Program-made: the position numbers and the translations under genes | Origin: Bacillus taeanensis | GTDB lineage: Bacteria > Bacillota > Bacilli > Bacillales > UBA6769 | DNA length: 64,000 bases | Assembly (NCBI RefSeq): GCF_003318295.1 | Contig: NZ_QOCW01000001.1 | Span: 62,001 to 126,000 of the forward strand | Direction of reading: 5' to 3' | Notes under the pieces: generated by a model | Databases searched by the model: none | What the model saw: only the letters and a program-made list of their open reading frames with translations | Told to the model about the DNA's origin: nothing | Shown: piece by piece, positions 17,351-26,823 of the stretch | Layout of the letters: each line of letters begins with the position of its first letter | Position numbering within the stretch: the stretch's first letter is position 1

Positions 17351-18625
17351 GTGAACGAACAACTGCATCATGTTATTAAAAGTATTGATGAAAGACAGGA
17401 AGAGCTGCTTAACCTGTTAAAGACGTTAATTCGTTTTGAAACACCAAGTCCGCCGGCACGCAATACAAAAGAAGCACAAGATTTTATTGCCGGCTATTTA
17501 AAAGAACTAGATTTCTCCATTGATCAATGGGATGTTTATCCAAATGATCCGAATGTTGTTGGTGTATTAAAAGGCAGCAGCTCAGAACAATATAAAAGTT
17601 TAATTATTAATGGTCACATTGATGTTGCAGAAGTTGATAACCATTCGAACTGGGAGAAAAGTCCATTTGATCCGTTTATTCGGGATGGACGTATGTACGG
17701 ACGAGGTACAGCGGATATGAAAGGCGGGTTAGCCGGAGCGTTATTTGCAGTTAAACTATTAAAAGAAGCCGGCTTAACACTTCCGGGAGATCTTACGTTT
17801 CAATCTGTTATTGGCGAGGAAGTGGGGGAAGCGGGGACACTTCAGTGCTGTGAAAGAGGCTATACAGCCGATTATGCTGTTGTTGTCGATACGAGTGAAT
17901 TACATATTCAAGGCCAAGGCGGCGTAATTACAGGTTGGATTACAATTAAAAGTCCGCAAACCTATCATGATGCCACACGAAGAAAAATGATTCATGCGGG
18001 CGGAGGTTTGCACGGGGCAAGCGCGATTGAAAAGATGACAAAAATGATTCAAGGACTGCAGGAGCTTGAACGGCATTGGGCTGTGACAAAATCATATCCA
18101 GGTTTTCCGGCGGGAATGAATACAATCAATCCAGCAGTTATAGAGGGAGGGCGTCATGCTGCATTTATAGCAGATGAATGCCGTCTATGGGTAACCGTTC
18201 ATTTTTATCCAAATGAAAATCATGATGAGGTTGCCAAAGAAGTGGAAGACCATCTTTTGCAGCTTGCAAAAGCAGATCCGTGGCTTCGCGAGCATCCGCC
18301 AACATTTAAATGGGGCGGTACCTCAATGATTGAAGAACGCGGTGAAATTTTCCCATCACTTGACATTGATCCAGACCATTCTGGAACAAAAGCGTTAGCA
18401 GCGGCTCATGAAAATGTGCTGAGCGAATCTCCTAAAATTGGCATGTCGCCGACTGTCACAGATGGCGGTTGGCTTGGTGATGCAGGAATTCCAACTGTTA
18501 TTTATGGACCTGGTGATTTAGAAAATGCTCATGCGGTCAATGAAAGTGTCTCAATTAAAGAACTAATTCAATTTACAAAAGTACTGACATCGTTTATTTA
18601 CAACTGGTGTCATACAGAAAAATAG
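17351..18625 (+). CDS. ylmB: N-formyl-4-amino-5-aminomethyl-2-methylpyrimidine deformylase (YlmB)
   Basis: M20-family zinc amidohydrolase that removes the formyl group from the pyrimidine left by base degradation of thiamin, feeding TenA. The 424-residue protein shows the M20 metal-site motifs LIINGHIDVAEVD, YGRGTADMKGG and SVIGEEVGEAGT, and a C-terminal GPGDLENAHAVNES with the last metal His. It looks like an ArgE/DapE relative, but the TPP riboswitch upstream and tenA 16 bases downstream make the thiamin role likely. The start is GTG 17351 behind AGAGGGGGATT. Confidence 0.9.
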   Translation: MNEQLHHVIKSIDERQEELLNLLKTLIRFETPSPPARNTKEAQDFIAGYLKELDFSIDQWDVYPNDPNVVGVLKGSSSEQYKSLIINGHIDVAEVDNHSNWEKSPFDPFIRDGRMYGRGTADMKGGLAGALFAVKLLKEAGLTLPGDLTFQSVIGEEVGEAGTLQCCERGYTADYAVVVDTSELHIQGQGGVITGWITIKSPQTYHDATRRKMIHAGGGLHGASAIEKMTKMIQGLQELERHWAVTKSYPGFPAGMNTINPAVIEGGRHAAFIADECRLWVTVHFYPNENHDEVAKEVEDHLLQLAKADPWLREHPPTFKWGGTSMIEERGEIFPSLDIDPDHSGTKALAAAHENVLSESPKIGMSPTVTDGGWLGDAGIPTVIYGPGDLENAHAVNESVSIKELIQFTKVLTSFIYNWCHTEK

Positions 18626-18641
18626 TAGAGGAGAATGAACA

Positions 18642-19313
18642 ATGAGATTTACAGAACGTCTTCATAAAAAAGTGATGCCCATTTGGAAAAAAAGTCATGA
18701 TCATCCGTTTGTTCAAGGAATTGGACATGGAACCCTTGATCAAGATAAGTTTCGCTTTTACATGATTCAAGATTATTTGTTTTTAATCGATTATGCAAAG
18801 CTGTTTGGGATTGGTGCCATTAAAGCAAATGATTTAAAAACAATGGGGCAGTTTGCTAAGCTTTTAGACGCGACATTAAATGAAGAAATGGCTCTGCACC
18901 GTGAATATGCAAAGAAGTTTGGAATTTTAGAAGCAGAACTTGAAAATGCACAAGCTTCGCCAATTACGCTTGCTTATTCTCATTATATGCTTCATGTTGG
19001 TCAAAACGGTTCATTGGCAGAACTTGTCGCAAGCCTTTTACCATGTATGTGGAGCTATTCGGAAATTGGAAAAGAACTTAGTAAACTAAACGGCGCCCTT
19101 TCACATGAGTTTTACGGGGAGTGGGTGCAAATGTATTCTTCTGAAGAATTTGGCGAACTTGCGGCTTGGTTAATTGGATTATTAGATGAACTTGCAGAAG
19201 GGAAATTAGAAGCAGAGCTTTCTCGTCTTGAAGAAATATTTGTAAACACGAGCCGCTATGAGTATATGTTTTGGGATATGTCGTACCATCAATCAATGTG
19301 GCCGACAGAATAA
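18642..19313 (+). CDS. tenA: Aminopyrimidine aminohydrolase / thiaminase II (TenA)
   Basis: Hydrolyses 4-amino-5-aminomethyl-2-methylpyrimidine to the hydroxymethyl form (HMP), which re-enters thiamin synthesis. At 223 residues it is of normal length and keeps the B. subtilis active-site residues: Asp44 in MIQDYLF, Tyr112 in AYSHYM, Cys135 in LLPCMWSY, and a Glu at about 207 in SRYEYMFWDMSY. ATG 18642 follows AGAGGAGAATGAAC. It is the second gene of the riboswitch operon, ended by a strong terminator. Confidence 0.95.
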   Translation: MRFTERLHKKVMPIWKKSHDHPFVQGIGHGTLDQDKFRFYMIQDYLFLIDYAKLFGIGAIKANDLKTMGQFAKLLDATLNEEMALHREYAKKFGILEAELENAQASPITLAYSHYMLHVGQNGSLAELVASLLPCMWSYSEIGKELSKLNGALSHEFYGEWVQMYSSEEFGELAAWLIGLLDELAEGKLEAELSRLEEIFVNTSRYEYMFWDMSYHQSMWPTE

Positions 19314-19346
19314 ATGAAAGAACTAAATAAAGAGAATCAACACAGA

Positions 19347-19378
19347 AACGCCAACCGATAAAGAGTTGGCGTTTTTTT
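19347..19378 (+). terminator. Terminator of ylmB-tenA
   Basis: A 9-bp stem AACGCCAAC / GTTGGCGTT followed by TTTTT. Confidence 0.9.
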
Positions 19379-19431
19379 GTAATGTTCTTTTTGTCTATCT
19401 TAACGTAAGTGCTAACTAGTGGCGTTTTTTG

Positions 19432-19767
19432 TTATTGTTTCATATTTGTATTGTATGGGAATTGGTTTGTATAACCGGAAAACTGCTGATAAGATTGCTG
19501 TAATTTTTGATCTTGTGCTGCATCAAGACTGTACCAACCTTTTTGGAACATTAAATTGTATAAATGACGTTGACAATCTTGTGTTTCGTTAAAAACAGCT
19601 GATAAATCCCGATAAAGCTGTTCATGACTTGCTTCATTTAATGCTGTGCTGTAAGAAGCAGTTAAATACTTTTCAGTGGCAAGCATATCATTGATCAAAT
19701 CACGATCATTCATCTGCGGTGTTTTTGGGATCATTGTTTCTTGATTCTGAATTTTACTTTGGTTCAT
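19432..19767 (-). CDS. CotF-family spore coat protein
   Basis: A 111-residue Gln/Asn/Tyr-rich protein of the coat protein F family: the core MNDRDLINDMLATEKYLTAS and CQRHLYNLMFQKGWYSLDAA match the C-terminal CotF motif (a ferritin-like helical fold). In B. subtilis, yusN encodes a related protein next to fadM, as here. The start ATG 19767 has a GGGAGGTATT-type ribosome site. It is probably co-transcribed with the gene just upstream (19800-20069), which is related. Confidence 0.8.
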   Translation of the reverse strand: MNQSKIQNQETMIPKTPQMNDRDLINDMLATEKYLTASYSTALNEASHEQLYRDLSAVFNETQDCQRHLYNLMFQKGWYSLDAAQDQKLQQSYQQFSGYTNQFPYNTNMKQ

Positions 19768-19799
19768 TAAAATACCTCCCTCGTAAATAGTTGTAGAAC

Positions 19800-20069
19800 T
19801 TATTGTTGAAGTTGTTTATTGATGCCTGCAGGCTGAAGATGCGACAAAATTTTTTCATAATGGCGTTGATGCATTTGACCTGCTTGTTCGAGGGCTGTTT
19901 TGATTTCTTGATCTTGGCAGTGCATCGCAAAAAAATGTGCTTTCTTCATTGTTAATAAATTCCATGAAAGCATATCGGTAATGTACATTTCATCTTTGGT
20001 TGAAACAACATTTGGCGGCTGCGGCATTGTTTGCTGTGCGGACTGTTGATTTATTTGCTGTTGATTCAT
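19800..20069 (-). CDS. CotF-like spore protein, 89 residues
   Basis: An 89-residue protein with a Gln-rich head (MNQQQINQQSAQQTMPQPPN) and a CotF-like helical body (DMLSWNLLTMKKAHFFAMHC, HQRHYEKILSHL). ATG 20069 follows AAGGAGGTTCC. It lies 32 bases before the second CotF-like gene on the same strand, so the pair likely forms a sporulation operon, first as the short and then as the longer member. Expression late in the mother cell is expected from the family; I did not find a convincing sigma-K promoter. Confidence 0.75.
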   Translation of the reverse strand: MNQQQINQQSAQQTMPQPPNVVSTKDEMYITDMLSWNLLTMKKAHFFAMHCQDQEIKTALEQAGQMHQRHYEKILSHLQPAGINKQLQQ

Positions 20070-20253
20070 ATTGGAACCTCCTTATATGCTCATGCCTGAA
20101 AGTAAACAGGCTTATGGGTAGTTTGATGAAATAGGTCTAAAAACATGCAAATTATTTTCTTTAACTAAAAATTTACGAATGTATCGGTATGAAAATCAAC
20201 TATTAGATTTGCTAATTGGTAAAAAAATTATTGAACATTGGAGCGTGTTCGCG

Positions 20254-21171
20254 ATGGAACAAATGATGCGAAATGTATTTTTATTTTTAGGGAAAAACAA
20301 AGTGTGTACAACATTAGCAAAAAAATACGGACTTCGTTTTGGAGCAGGACGTTTTGTAGCAGGAGCCTCACTTGAAAGTACAGTCAATGTAATTCGAGAA
20401 CTAAATGAAAAAGGACTTGACGCAACAATTGATCATCTTGGTGAATTTATTACAACGAAACAAGAAACAAAGGAAATGGTTGATCACTGTATTAAAGCTG
20501 TTCAAACCATCCGCAGAGAAAATTTAAATTCACAGCTTTCATTGAAATTAACATCCCTTGGATTAGATATTGATCAAGAACTTGCGTTAGAAAACATGCG
20601 GAACATTTTACGAGAAGCGCAAAAGCATAATGTTTTTGTAACCATTGATATGGAAGATGAACCGCGCTGTCAAGCAACATTAGACTTATTTAAAGAACTT
20701 CGAAAAGACTTTGATTGTGTTGGGACGGTTATTCAGGCTTATTTGTATCGTTCATTAGGGGATATTCACGATTTGAAGGATTACAACCCTAATTTAAGAC
20801 TTGTAAAAGGGGCTTATAAAGAGCCGAAAGAAGTTGCTTTTCCAAAGAAAGATGATGTTGACAGCTCTTTTAAAAAAATGATCAAAGCCCACTTGTTAAA
20901 TGGAAATTATACGGCAGTTGCCACCCACGATGACGCCATTATTGACTATACAAAACAACTTATTAAAGAGCATGATATTCCACATGATCAATTTGAATTT
21001 CAAATGCTGTATGGAATTTGTGTGGAACGTCAGCTTCAGTTGGCGGAAGAAGGCTATCGAATGCGGGTTTACATCCCCTATGGAAAAGATTGGTATGGTT
21101 ACTTCATGCGCCGTCTCGCTGAAAGACCTGCTAATGTAACGTTTGTACTAAAAGGAGTATTTGGAAAATGA
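20254..21171 (+). CDS. fadM: Proline dehydrogenase-family protein FadM
   Basis: FAD-dependent oxidoreductase of the proline dehydrogenase family; the B. subtilis homologue next to the fad genes is named fadM (yusM). The protein starts MEQMMRNVFLFLGKNKVC and has the barrel motifs SLKLTSLGLDID, VTIDMEDEPRCQATLDLFKE, RLVKGAYKEPKEVAFPKK, ATHDD and FEFQMLYGI with a late VYIPYGKDWYGYFMRRLAERP. ATG 20254 gives 305 residues, close to the usual 303; the frame is open 25 codons further up. Whether the true substrate is proline or a fatty-acid-related compound is unsettled. It is transcribed toward fadNAE. Confidence 0.85.
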   Translation: MEQMMRNVFLFLGKNKVCTTLAKKYGLRFGAGRFVAGASLESTVNVIRELNEKGLDATIDHLGEFITTKQETKEMVDHCIKAVQTIRRENLNSQLSLKLTSLGLDIDQELALENMRNILREAQKHNVFVTIDMEDEPRCQATLDLFKELRKDFDCVGTVIQAYLYRSLGDIHDLKDYNPNLRLVKGAYKEPKEVAFPKKDDVDSSFKKMIKAHLLNGNYTAVATHDDAIIDYTKQLIKEHDIPHDQFEFQMLYGICVERQLQLAEEGYRMRVYIPYGKDWYGYFMRRLAERPANVTFVLKGVFGK

Positions 21172-21271
21172 GGAGATAAACTCCTCATTTTTTTAGTGAT
21201 TCGGACAGTTAAACAGTAAGGATGCCGCATATTAAATATAGAAGAATGTCTTTCTTTTTTTGTACATAAAA

Positions 21272-21289
21272 TGAATGAGTGCTTATTTA
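21272..21289. promoter_or_regulatory. FadR-like operator before fadN
   Basis: TGAATGAGTGCTTATTTA matches 15 of 18 positions of the Bacillus FadR palindrome TGAATGANTANTCATTCA; the left half is perfect. It ends 18 bases before the fadN start, where FadR binding would block transcription until long-chain acyl-CoA is present. Confidence 0.65.
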
Positions 21290-21306
21290 TAAAAAGGGGG
21301 AGGACG

Positions 21307-23703
21307 ATGGCAGTTCAAATTTATAAAGCAGCCGTGTTAGGTTCAGGAGTTATGGGCTCAGGCATTGCGGCACACTTGGCGAATATAGGAATCCCAGTGC
21401 TGCTTTTAGATATGGTTCCAAAGGCATTAACGAATGAAGAAAAGGCAAAAGGATTGACATTAGAAGACAAAATCGTGCGCAATCGAATCGGAAATGAAGC
21501 AAAACAAAGGTTATTAAAACAAAAGCCGGCTTCGCTTGCCGTAAAAGAAAACAGCAGTCTTATTGAGATTGGCAACTTTGAAGATGATGTGCAGCGTCTT
21601 CATGAGGCGGATTGGATTATTGAAGTTGTGGTCGAAAAACTTGAGATTAAGAAAAAAATTTTTGAGCAGGTTGACCGCTATCGCAGACAAGGAACCATTG
21701 TTAGTTCAAATACATCAGGTATTTCAATAAAGAAAATGGCTGAAGATCGATCAGAAGATTTTAAACAGCATTTCCTCGGAACGCATTTTTTTAATCCTCC
21801 TCGTTATTTAAAATTGCTTGAACTGATTCCAACAAAGGATACAAAACCTGAAATTGTGACGACCATGCATAAATTTGTAGAAGAGGTACTCGGCAAAGGG
21901 GCGGTACTTGCAAAAGATACGCCAAACTTTATTGCCAATCGTATTGGAACATATGGCCTCTTAGCGGCTGTACAGGAAATGATAAAAGGCGGCTATACAA
22001 TTGGCGAAGTAGATGATATGACGGGTCCATTAATAGGAAGGCCGAAGAGTGCTACATTTCGTACGTTAGATGTTGTGGGTCTCGATACATTTATTCATGT
22101 CGCTAATAATGTTTTCGACCAAGTAGATGGAAAAGAAAAAGAGATGTTTAAAGTACCTGAATTTATGAAAAAAATGGCTGAAAAGAGCTGGCTTGGCAGT
22201 AAATCAGGGCAGGGATTTTATTTAAAGAAGAAAACCAAAGATGGCAGTGAAATTTTTGAACTTAATATTTCTTCCCTCCAATATGAAAGAAAGAAAAAAA
22301 TGAAAACGCCCTCAATGGAAGCGGCAAAACGAATGAAATCTACTTCTGAAAAACTAAGAACACTTCTTTACAGCGGGGACCGCGCAGGAACATTTTTATG
22401 GGAAATGACAAAGGCAGTTTTATTATTTTCAGCGGAAAAAGCATATGAAATTTCAGACAGCATTTATGCGATCGATCAAGCAATGAAATGGGGATTCGGT
22501 TGGGAGCTTGGACCGTTTGAAATCTGGGATGCTGTGGGTGTTGAAAAAGCTGTAAGAAAAATGAAAGAAGCAGGAGAAGAAGTGCCGGAATGGATTGAAG
22601 AAATGCTTGCGGCGGGCTTTTTTTCTTTTTATTCAGAAGCTGAAGGGGAACGATCGTATTATCACCATGGTAAGTATGTGCCAATTGCGGAAAACAAAAA
22701 GGTAATTCGTCTTTCTACCTTAAAAAAACAAACGCCTGTTTTAAAGAAAAACAGCGGTGCAAGTCTTGTTGATCTTGAAGATGGGGTGCTTTGTTTAGAA
22801 TTTCACTCAAAAAGTAATGCGATTGGCATCGATATTTTACAGATGATTAATGCGGCGATTGATGAAATAGAACAAGGCTATGCAGGGCTTGTAATCGGCA
22901 ATCAGGGAAAAAATTTTTGTGTTGGAGCGAACCTTGCTTTGATGCTTATGGAAGCACAAGATGACAACTATTTTGAAATTGATTTTATGATTAAAATGTT
23001 TCAAAGAACAATGTCACGCATTCGTTATGCGAAAAAACCTGTTGTTGCCGCGCCGTTTGGTATGACATTAGGCGGCGGAACAGAAGTTTGTCTTCCGGCA
23101 GTAGGCATGCAGGCATCTTTTGAAACGTATATTGGTTTAGTAGAAGTAGGCGTTGGACTCATTCCGGGCGGTGGGGGAAATAAAGAGCTTTATATGAGAA
23201 TGAGTGAAGGGCTTCCGCATGGAATAAACCTTGATTTACAAAGGATTGCGAATAAAACGTTTGAACAAATTGCGATGGCGAAAGTTTCATCCTCCGCTCA
23301 AGAAGCAAGAAAAAATGGATTTTTAAGAGAAAGTGACGGCATTACGATAAATAATGACAGCCTTTTATATGATGCAAAACAAAAAGTGCTTCAGCTTTAT
23401 AATCAAAACTTTCAGCCGCGGCAGTCGAAGAAAATTCAAGTTGTCGGCGAAAGTGGTTATGCAGCCATGCTGATGGGAGCCCAATCGATGAAATACGGCG
23501 GATATATTAGTGATCATGATATGAAGATTGCTAAAAAGCTAGCTTACGTAATTGCGGGCGGTAAAGTGGCATACGGTACATTTGTAGAGGAACAATACTT
23601 ACTTGATCTTGAACGGGAAGCCTTTTTAAGTCTGATTGGTGAACCGAAAACGCAAGAGCGGATGCAGTATATGCTTGTAAATGGAAAACCGCTTCGAAAT
23701 TAA
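21307..23703 (+). CDS. fadN: 3-hydroxyacyl-CoA dehydrogenase / enoyl-CoA hydratase
   Basis: Bifunctional beta-oxidation enzyme (798 residues). The N-terminal half is the NAD-binding dehydrogenase: AAVLGSGVMGSGIAAHLANI, then SSNTSGISIKKMAEDR and THFFNPPRYLKLLELIP, and NFIANRIGTYG. The C-terminal part is a crotonase domain with NFCVGANLALM and the LGGGTEVCLP / GVGLIPGGGGNKEL loops. ATG 21307 follows AAAAGGGGGAGGACG. It heads the fadN-fadA-fadE operon, with a FadR-like operator just upstream. Confidence 0.93.
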   Translation: MAVQIYKAAVLGSGVMGSGIAAHLANIGIPVLLLDMVPKALTNEEKAKGLTLEDKIVRNRIGNEAKQRLLKQKPASLAVKENSSLIEIGNFEDDVQRLHEADWIIEVVVEKLEIKKKIFEQVDRYRRQGTIVSSNTSGISIKKMAEDRSEDFKQHFLGTHFFNPPRYLKLLELIPTKDTKPEIVTTMHKFVEEVLGKGAVLAKDTPNFIANRIGTYGLLAAVQEMIKGGYTIGEVDDMTGPLIGRPKSATFRTLDVVGLDTFIHVANNVFDQVDGKEKEMFKVPEFMKKMAEKSWLGSKSGQGFYLKKKTKDGSEIFELNISSLQYERKKKMKTPSMEAAKRMKSTSEKLRTLLYSGDRAGTFLWEMTKAVLLFSAEKAYEISDSIYAIDQAMKWGFGWELGPFEIWDAVGVEKAVRKMKEAGEEVPEWIEEMLAAGFFSFYSEAEGERSYYHHGKYVPIAENKKVIRLSTLKKQTPVLKKNSGASLVDLEDGVLCLEFHSKSNAIGIDILQMINAAIDEIEQGYAGLVIGNQGKNFCVGANLALMLMEAQDDNYFEIDFMIKMFQRTMSRIRYAKKPVVAAPFGMTLGGGTEVCLPAVGMQASFETYIGLVEVGVGLIPGGGGNKELYMRMSEGLPHGINLDLQRIANKTFEQIAMAKVSSSAQEARKNGFLRESDGITINNDSLLYDAKQKVLQLYNQNFQPRQSKKIQVVGESGYAAMLMGAQSMKYGGYISDHDMKIAKKLAYVIAGGKVAYGTFVEEQYLLDLEREAFLSLIGEPKTQERMQYMLVNGKPLRN

Positions 23704-23724
23704 CGAAGAGAGGTGAAGGAAACG

Positions 23725-24900
23725 TTGAGAGAAGCAGTGATAGTTTCAGGTGCAAGAACACCGGTTGGGAAAGCAAATAAAGGAACACTTGCCAACACGA
23801 GACCTGATGACCTTGGCGCGGTTGCTGTAAAAGAAACATTAAAGCGCGCAGGAGAATATGACGGAGAAATTGATGATCTTATTATCGGCTGTGCTGCTCC
23901 CGAAGCTGAGCAGGGACTGAATATGGCACGTAATATCGGTGTTCTGGCGGGTCTTCCTCACACTGTGCCTGCGATTACAATTAACCGCTACTGTTCATCA
24001 GGTTTACAAAGCATTGCCTATGCGGCTGAACGAATTATGCTCGGGCAGGCAAAAACCGTTTTAGCTGGCGGTGCAGAATCGATGAGCTTACTGCCAATGG
24101 GTGGTCATGTGATGCGGTTGAATGCTCAAATTGTTGAAAATACGCCGGAATATTATATGGGAATGGGCTATACAGCCGAAGAAGTTGCCAGAAGATTTGG
24201 GCTGAGTCGTGAAGAGCAAGATGCATATGCAGTCGAAAGTCATAAACGCGCAGCAAAAGCGGTGAAGGAAGGGAAGTTTACAGAGGAAATTGTCCCGGTT
24301 GAAGTCAAGAAACGGTATATAAATGAAAAAAATCACTTTCAGGAAGAAGTGATTTCTTTCTCAGAAGATGAAGGAATAAGAGAAAATACCTCATTAGAAA
24401 TACTCGCAAACCTACGTCCGGCCTTTTCAACTAACGGAAGTGTGACAGCGGGAAATGCTTCCCAAATGAGTGATGGAGCAGCTGCTGTACTCGTTATGGA
24501 CCATGAAAAAGCAAAAGCGGAAGGATTAACTCCACTTGCGAAATTCCGATCATTCGCGGTTGCAGGTGTTCCGCCAGAAATAATGGGGATTGGTCCTGTT
24601 GAAGCTGTCCCAAAAGCCCTTCAATTAGCAGGTCTTTCTCTAAGCGATATTGGTGTAATTGAATTAAATGAAGCGTTTGCCTCGCAGTGCTTGCAGGTAA
24701 TTCGAGAACTTAACCTTGATCGTAATAAAGTAAATGTAAACGGAGGTGCGATTGCGCTTGGTCATCCGCTTGGCTGTACAGGAACAAAGCTAACAATAAC
24801 ACTTCTACATGAGATGAAGCGGCGAGGCGAGCAGTTTGGCTTAGTAACGATGTGTATTGGCGGCGGTATGGGAGCGGCGGGAGTTTTCGAACTTTTGTAA
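23725..24900 (+). CDS. fadA: Acetyl-CoA C-acyltransferase (thiolase)
   Basis: 3-ketoacyl-CoA thiolase that ends each beta-oxidation cycle. It has the thiolase signature cysteine in TINRYCSSGLQSIAYAA (active Cys), the NGGAIALGHPLGCTG loop with His, and the second Cys in VTMCIGGGMGAAG. The likely start is TTG 23725 (REAVIVSGARTPVG), giving 391 residues; the GTG at 23713 is four codons earlier but sits on the ribosome site AGAGAGGTGA. It follows fadN by 21 bases and precedes fadE by 14. Confidence 0.93.
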   Translation: MREAVIVSGARTPVGKANKGTLANTRPDDLGAVAVKETLKRAGEYDGEIDDLIIGCAAPEAEQGLNMARNIGVLAGLPHTVPAITINRYCSSGLQSIAYAAERIMLGQAKTVLAGGAESMSLLPMGGHVMRLNAQIVENTPEYYMGMGYTAEEVARRFGLSREEQDAYAVESHKRAAKAVKEGKFTEEIVPVEVKKRYINEKNHFQEEVISFSEDEGIRENTSLEILANLRPAFSTNGSVTAGNASQMSDGAAAVLVMDHEKAKAEGLTPLAKFRSFAVAGVPPEIMGIGPVEAVPKALQLAGLSLSDIGVIELNEAFASQCLQVIRELNLDRNKVNVNGGAIALGHPLGCTGTKLTITLLHEMKRRGEQFGLVTMCIGGGMGAAGVFELL

Positions 24901-24914
24901 AGGGGGAAGCGTGT

Positions 24915-26699
24915 GTGTCATATCAAACAGATGAGCCGTTAAAAGGCGGCAGTTTTTTAGTAGAAGATATAAAATCAGAACGTATCTATACCCCAGAAGA
25001 TTTTACAGAAGAACATAGGATGATTGGAAAAACAACAGAAGACTTTATTATAAGAGAAGTTGTCCCTGTTTTAGATCAAATTGAAGAACACCAATTTCAT
25101 CTTTCAAGAAATTTGTTAACAAAAGCAGGGGAATTGGGCTTGTTAGGTGCAGATGTTCCCGAGGCTTATGGTGGACTTGGTCTAGATAAAATCAGCTCGT
25201 CATTAATTACTGAAAAATTTTCAAGAGCGCGCTCTTTTTCGCTTAGTTTTGGTGCTCATGTTGGAATTGGCTCACTGCCAATTGTGTTTTTTGGTACAGA
25301 AGCACAAAAACAAACATACTTACCTGCACTTGCTTCAGGGGAAAAAATTGCAGCCTATGCGTTAACAGAACCAGGTTCAGGCTCGGATGCGCTTGGTGCG
25401 AAAACAACGGCAGTATTAAATAAAGAAGGAACCCATTATGTTTTAAATGGTGAAAAACAGTGGATTACAAATTCAGCGTTTGCTGATATTTTTATCGTTT
25501 ATGCAAAAGTAGCTGGCGAGCATTTTAGTGCATTTATTGTAGAACGCGATTTTGAAGGCGTTTCAACAGGACCAGAGGAAAAGAAAATGGGCATTAAAGG
25601 TTCATCAACTCGCACGCTTATTTTAGATGAAGTAAACGTTCCGAAAGAAAATGTATTAGGTGAAGTTGGCAGAGGACATGTTATTGCCTTCAATATTTTA
25701 AATGTTGGCCGCTATAAACTAGCGATTGGAACAGTTGGTGCAGCAAAGCGCGCCATTGAACTTTCGTCAGTTTACGCAAATGAGCGCAAGCAGTTTAATA
25801 CACCAATTGCGAAATTTCCGCTTATTGGCGAGAAGCTTGCTGAGATGGCGGTTCAAACTTATGCCGCTGAAAGCTCTGTATATCGAACAGTAGGCTTATT
25901 TGAAGAAAGACTCGGCAACCTTTCAGAAGAAAAGCAAAACGATGGAAAAGAAATTGCTAAAGCGATTGCTGAATATGCGGTGGAATGTTCATTAAATAAA
26001 TTTTTTGCAACGGAAATACTTGATTATGTGGTCGATGAAGCTGTGCAAATTCATGGTGGTTATGGATTTATGGCAGAATATGAAGTAGAAAATATGTATC
26101 GTGATTCACGAATTAATCGTATTTTTGAAGGAACTAATGAAATTAATCGTCTTCTCGTACCGGGAACACTGCTTAAAAAAGCGATGAAAGGAGAACTTCC
26201 GCTTATTGAAAAAGCAGAAAAGCTGCAGGAGGAACTGGTGATGCTTATGCCGGAAGAAGTGGAAGATAGGCCGCTTGCTCAGGAAAAATATCTTGTCAAA
26301 ATGGCCAAAAAGATTTTTCTATTAATCGCAGGATCAGCGGTTCAAAAATACGGAAAGAATCTTGAGAAAGAACAAGAAATTCTTGTGAACATTGCTGATA
26401 TTGTCAGCGAAATTTATGCAATGGAATCAGCGGTTTTAAGAAGTGAGAAAGCCATTGCAAAAACAGGAATTGAAAAAAATAAACAAAAAATTCTTTTAAC
26501 AGAAGTATGTTGCCAAGAAGCTTTTAACCGTATTGAAGCACATGCAAAAGAGTCGATTCTAACAATCGAACAAGGAGATATGCTCCGAATTGTTTTATCT
26601 GCCCTTCGAAAGTTAACTAGACATACTCCGATTAATGTTATTGAAAAAAAACGGAAAATTGCCAACAAAATTTTTGAAGCTGAACGATATATATGTTAA
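24915..26699 (+). CDS. fadE: Acyl-CoA dehydrogenase
   Basis: FAD-dependent acyl-CoA dehydrogenase, first step of beta-oxidation. Motifs in order: YGGLGLDKISSSLITEKFS, AYALTEPGSGSDA, LNGEKQWITNSAFADIFIV, RKQFNTPIAKFPLI, and the catalytic region RDSRINRIFEGTNEINRLL (Glu in FEGTNE). A C-terminal extension of about 170 residues is typical of the Bacillus FadE group. The start is GTG 24915 behind AAAGGGGGAAG, giving 594 residues, the expected length. It is the last gene of fadNAE, closed by a terminator. Confidence 0.93.
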   Translation: MSYQTDEPLKGGSFLVEDIKSERIYTPEDFTEEHRMIGKTTEDFIIREVVPVLDQIEEHQFHLSRNLLTKAGELGLLGADVPEAYGGLGLDKISSSLITEKFSRARSFSLSFGAHVGIGSLPIVFFGTEAQKQTYLPALASGEKIAAYALTEPGSGSDALGAKTTAVLNKEGTHYVLNGEKQWITNSAFADIFIVYAKVAGEHFSAFIVERDFEGVSTGPEEKKMGIKGSSTRTLILDEVNVPKENVLGEVGRGHVIAFNILNVGRYKLAIGTVGAAKRAIELSSVYANERKQFNTPIAKFPLIGEKLAEMAVQTYAAESSVYRTVGLFEERLGNLSEEKQNDGKEIAKAIAEYAVECSLNKFFATEILDYVVDEAVQIHGGYGFMAEYEVENMYRDSRINRIFEGTNEINRLLVPGTLLKKAMKGELPLIEKAEKLQEELVMLMPEEVEDRPLAQEKYLVKMAKKIFLLIAGSAVQKYGKNLEKEQEILVNIADIVSEIYAMESAVLRSEKAIAKTGIEKNKQKILLTEVCCQEAFNRIEAHAKESILTIEQGDMLRIVLSALRKLTRHTPINVIEKKRKIANKIFEAERYIC

Positions 26700-26712
26700 A
26701 AAAGATATCTGT

Positions 26713-26746
26713 AAAGGAGCCGATTCTAGAAGTTGGCTCCCTTTCT
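26713..26746 (+). terminator. Terminator of fadNAE
   Basis: AAAGGAGCC pairs with GGCTCCCTTT (one bulge), followed by CTTTCTT. Confidence 0.75.
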
Positions 26747-26823
26747 TATAGTTAAGTTCCTTATCATAAACAAGTTTGTAAGCTATAATAAGGGGGTAGA
26801 CTGTTCAGAAAGGAAGTGAGCTG

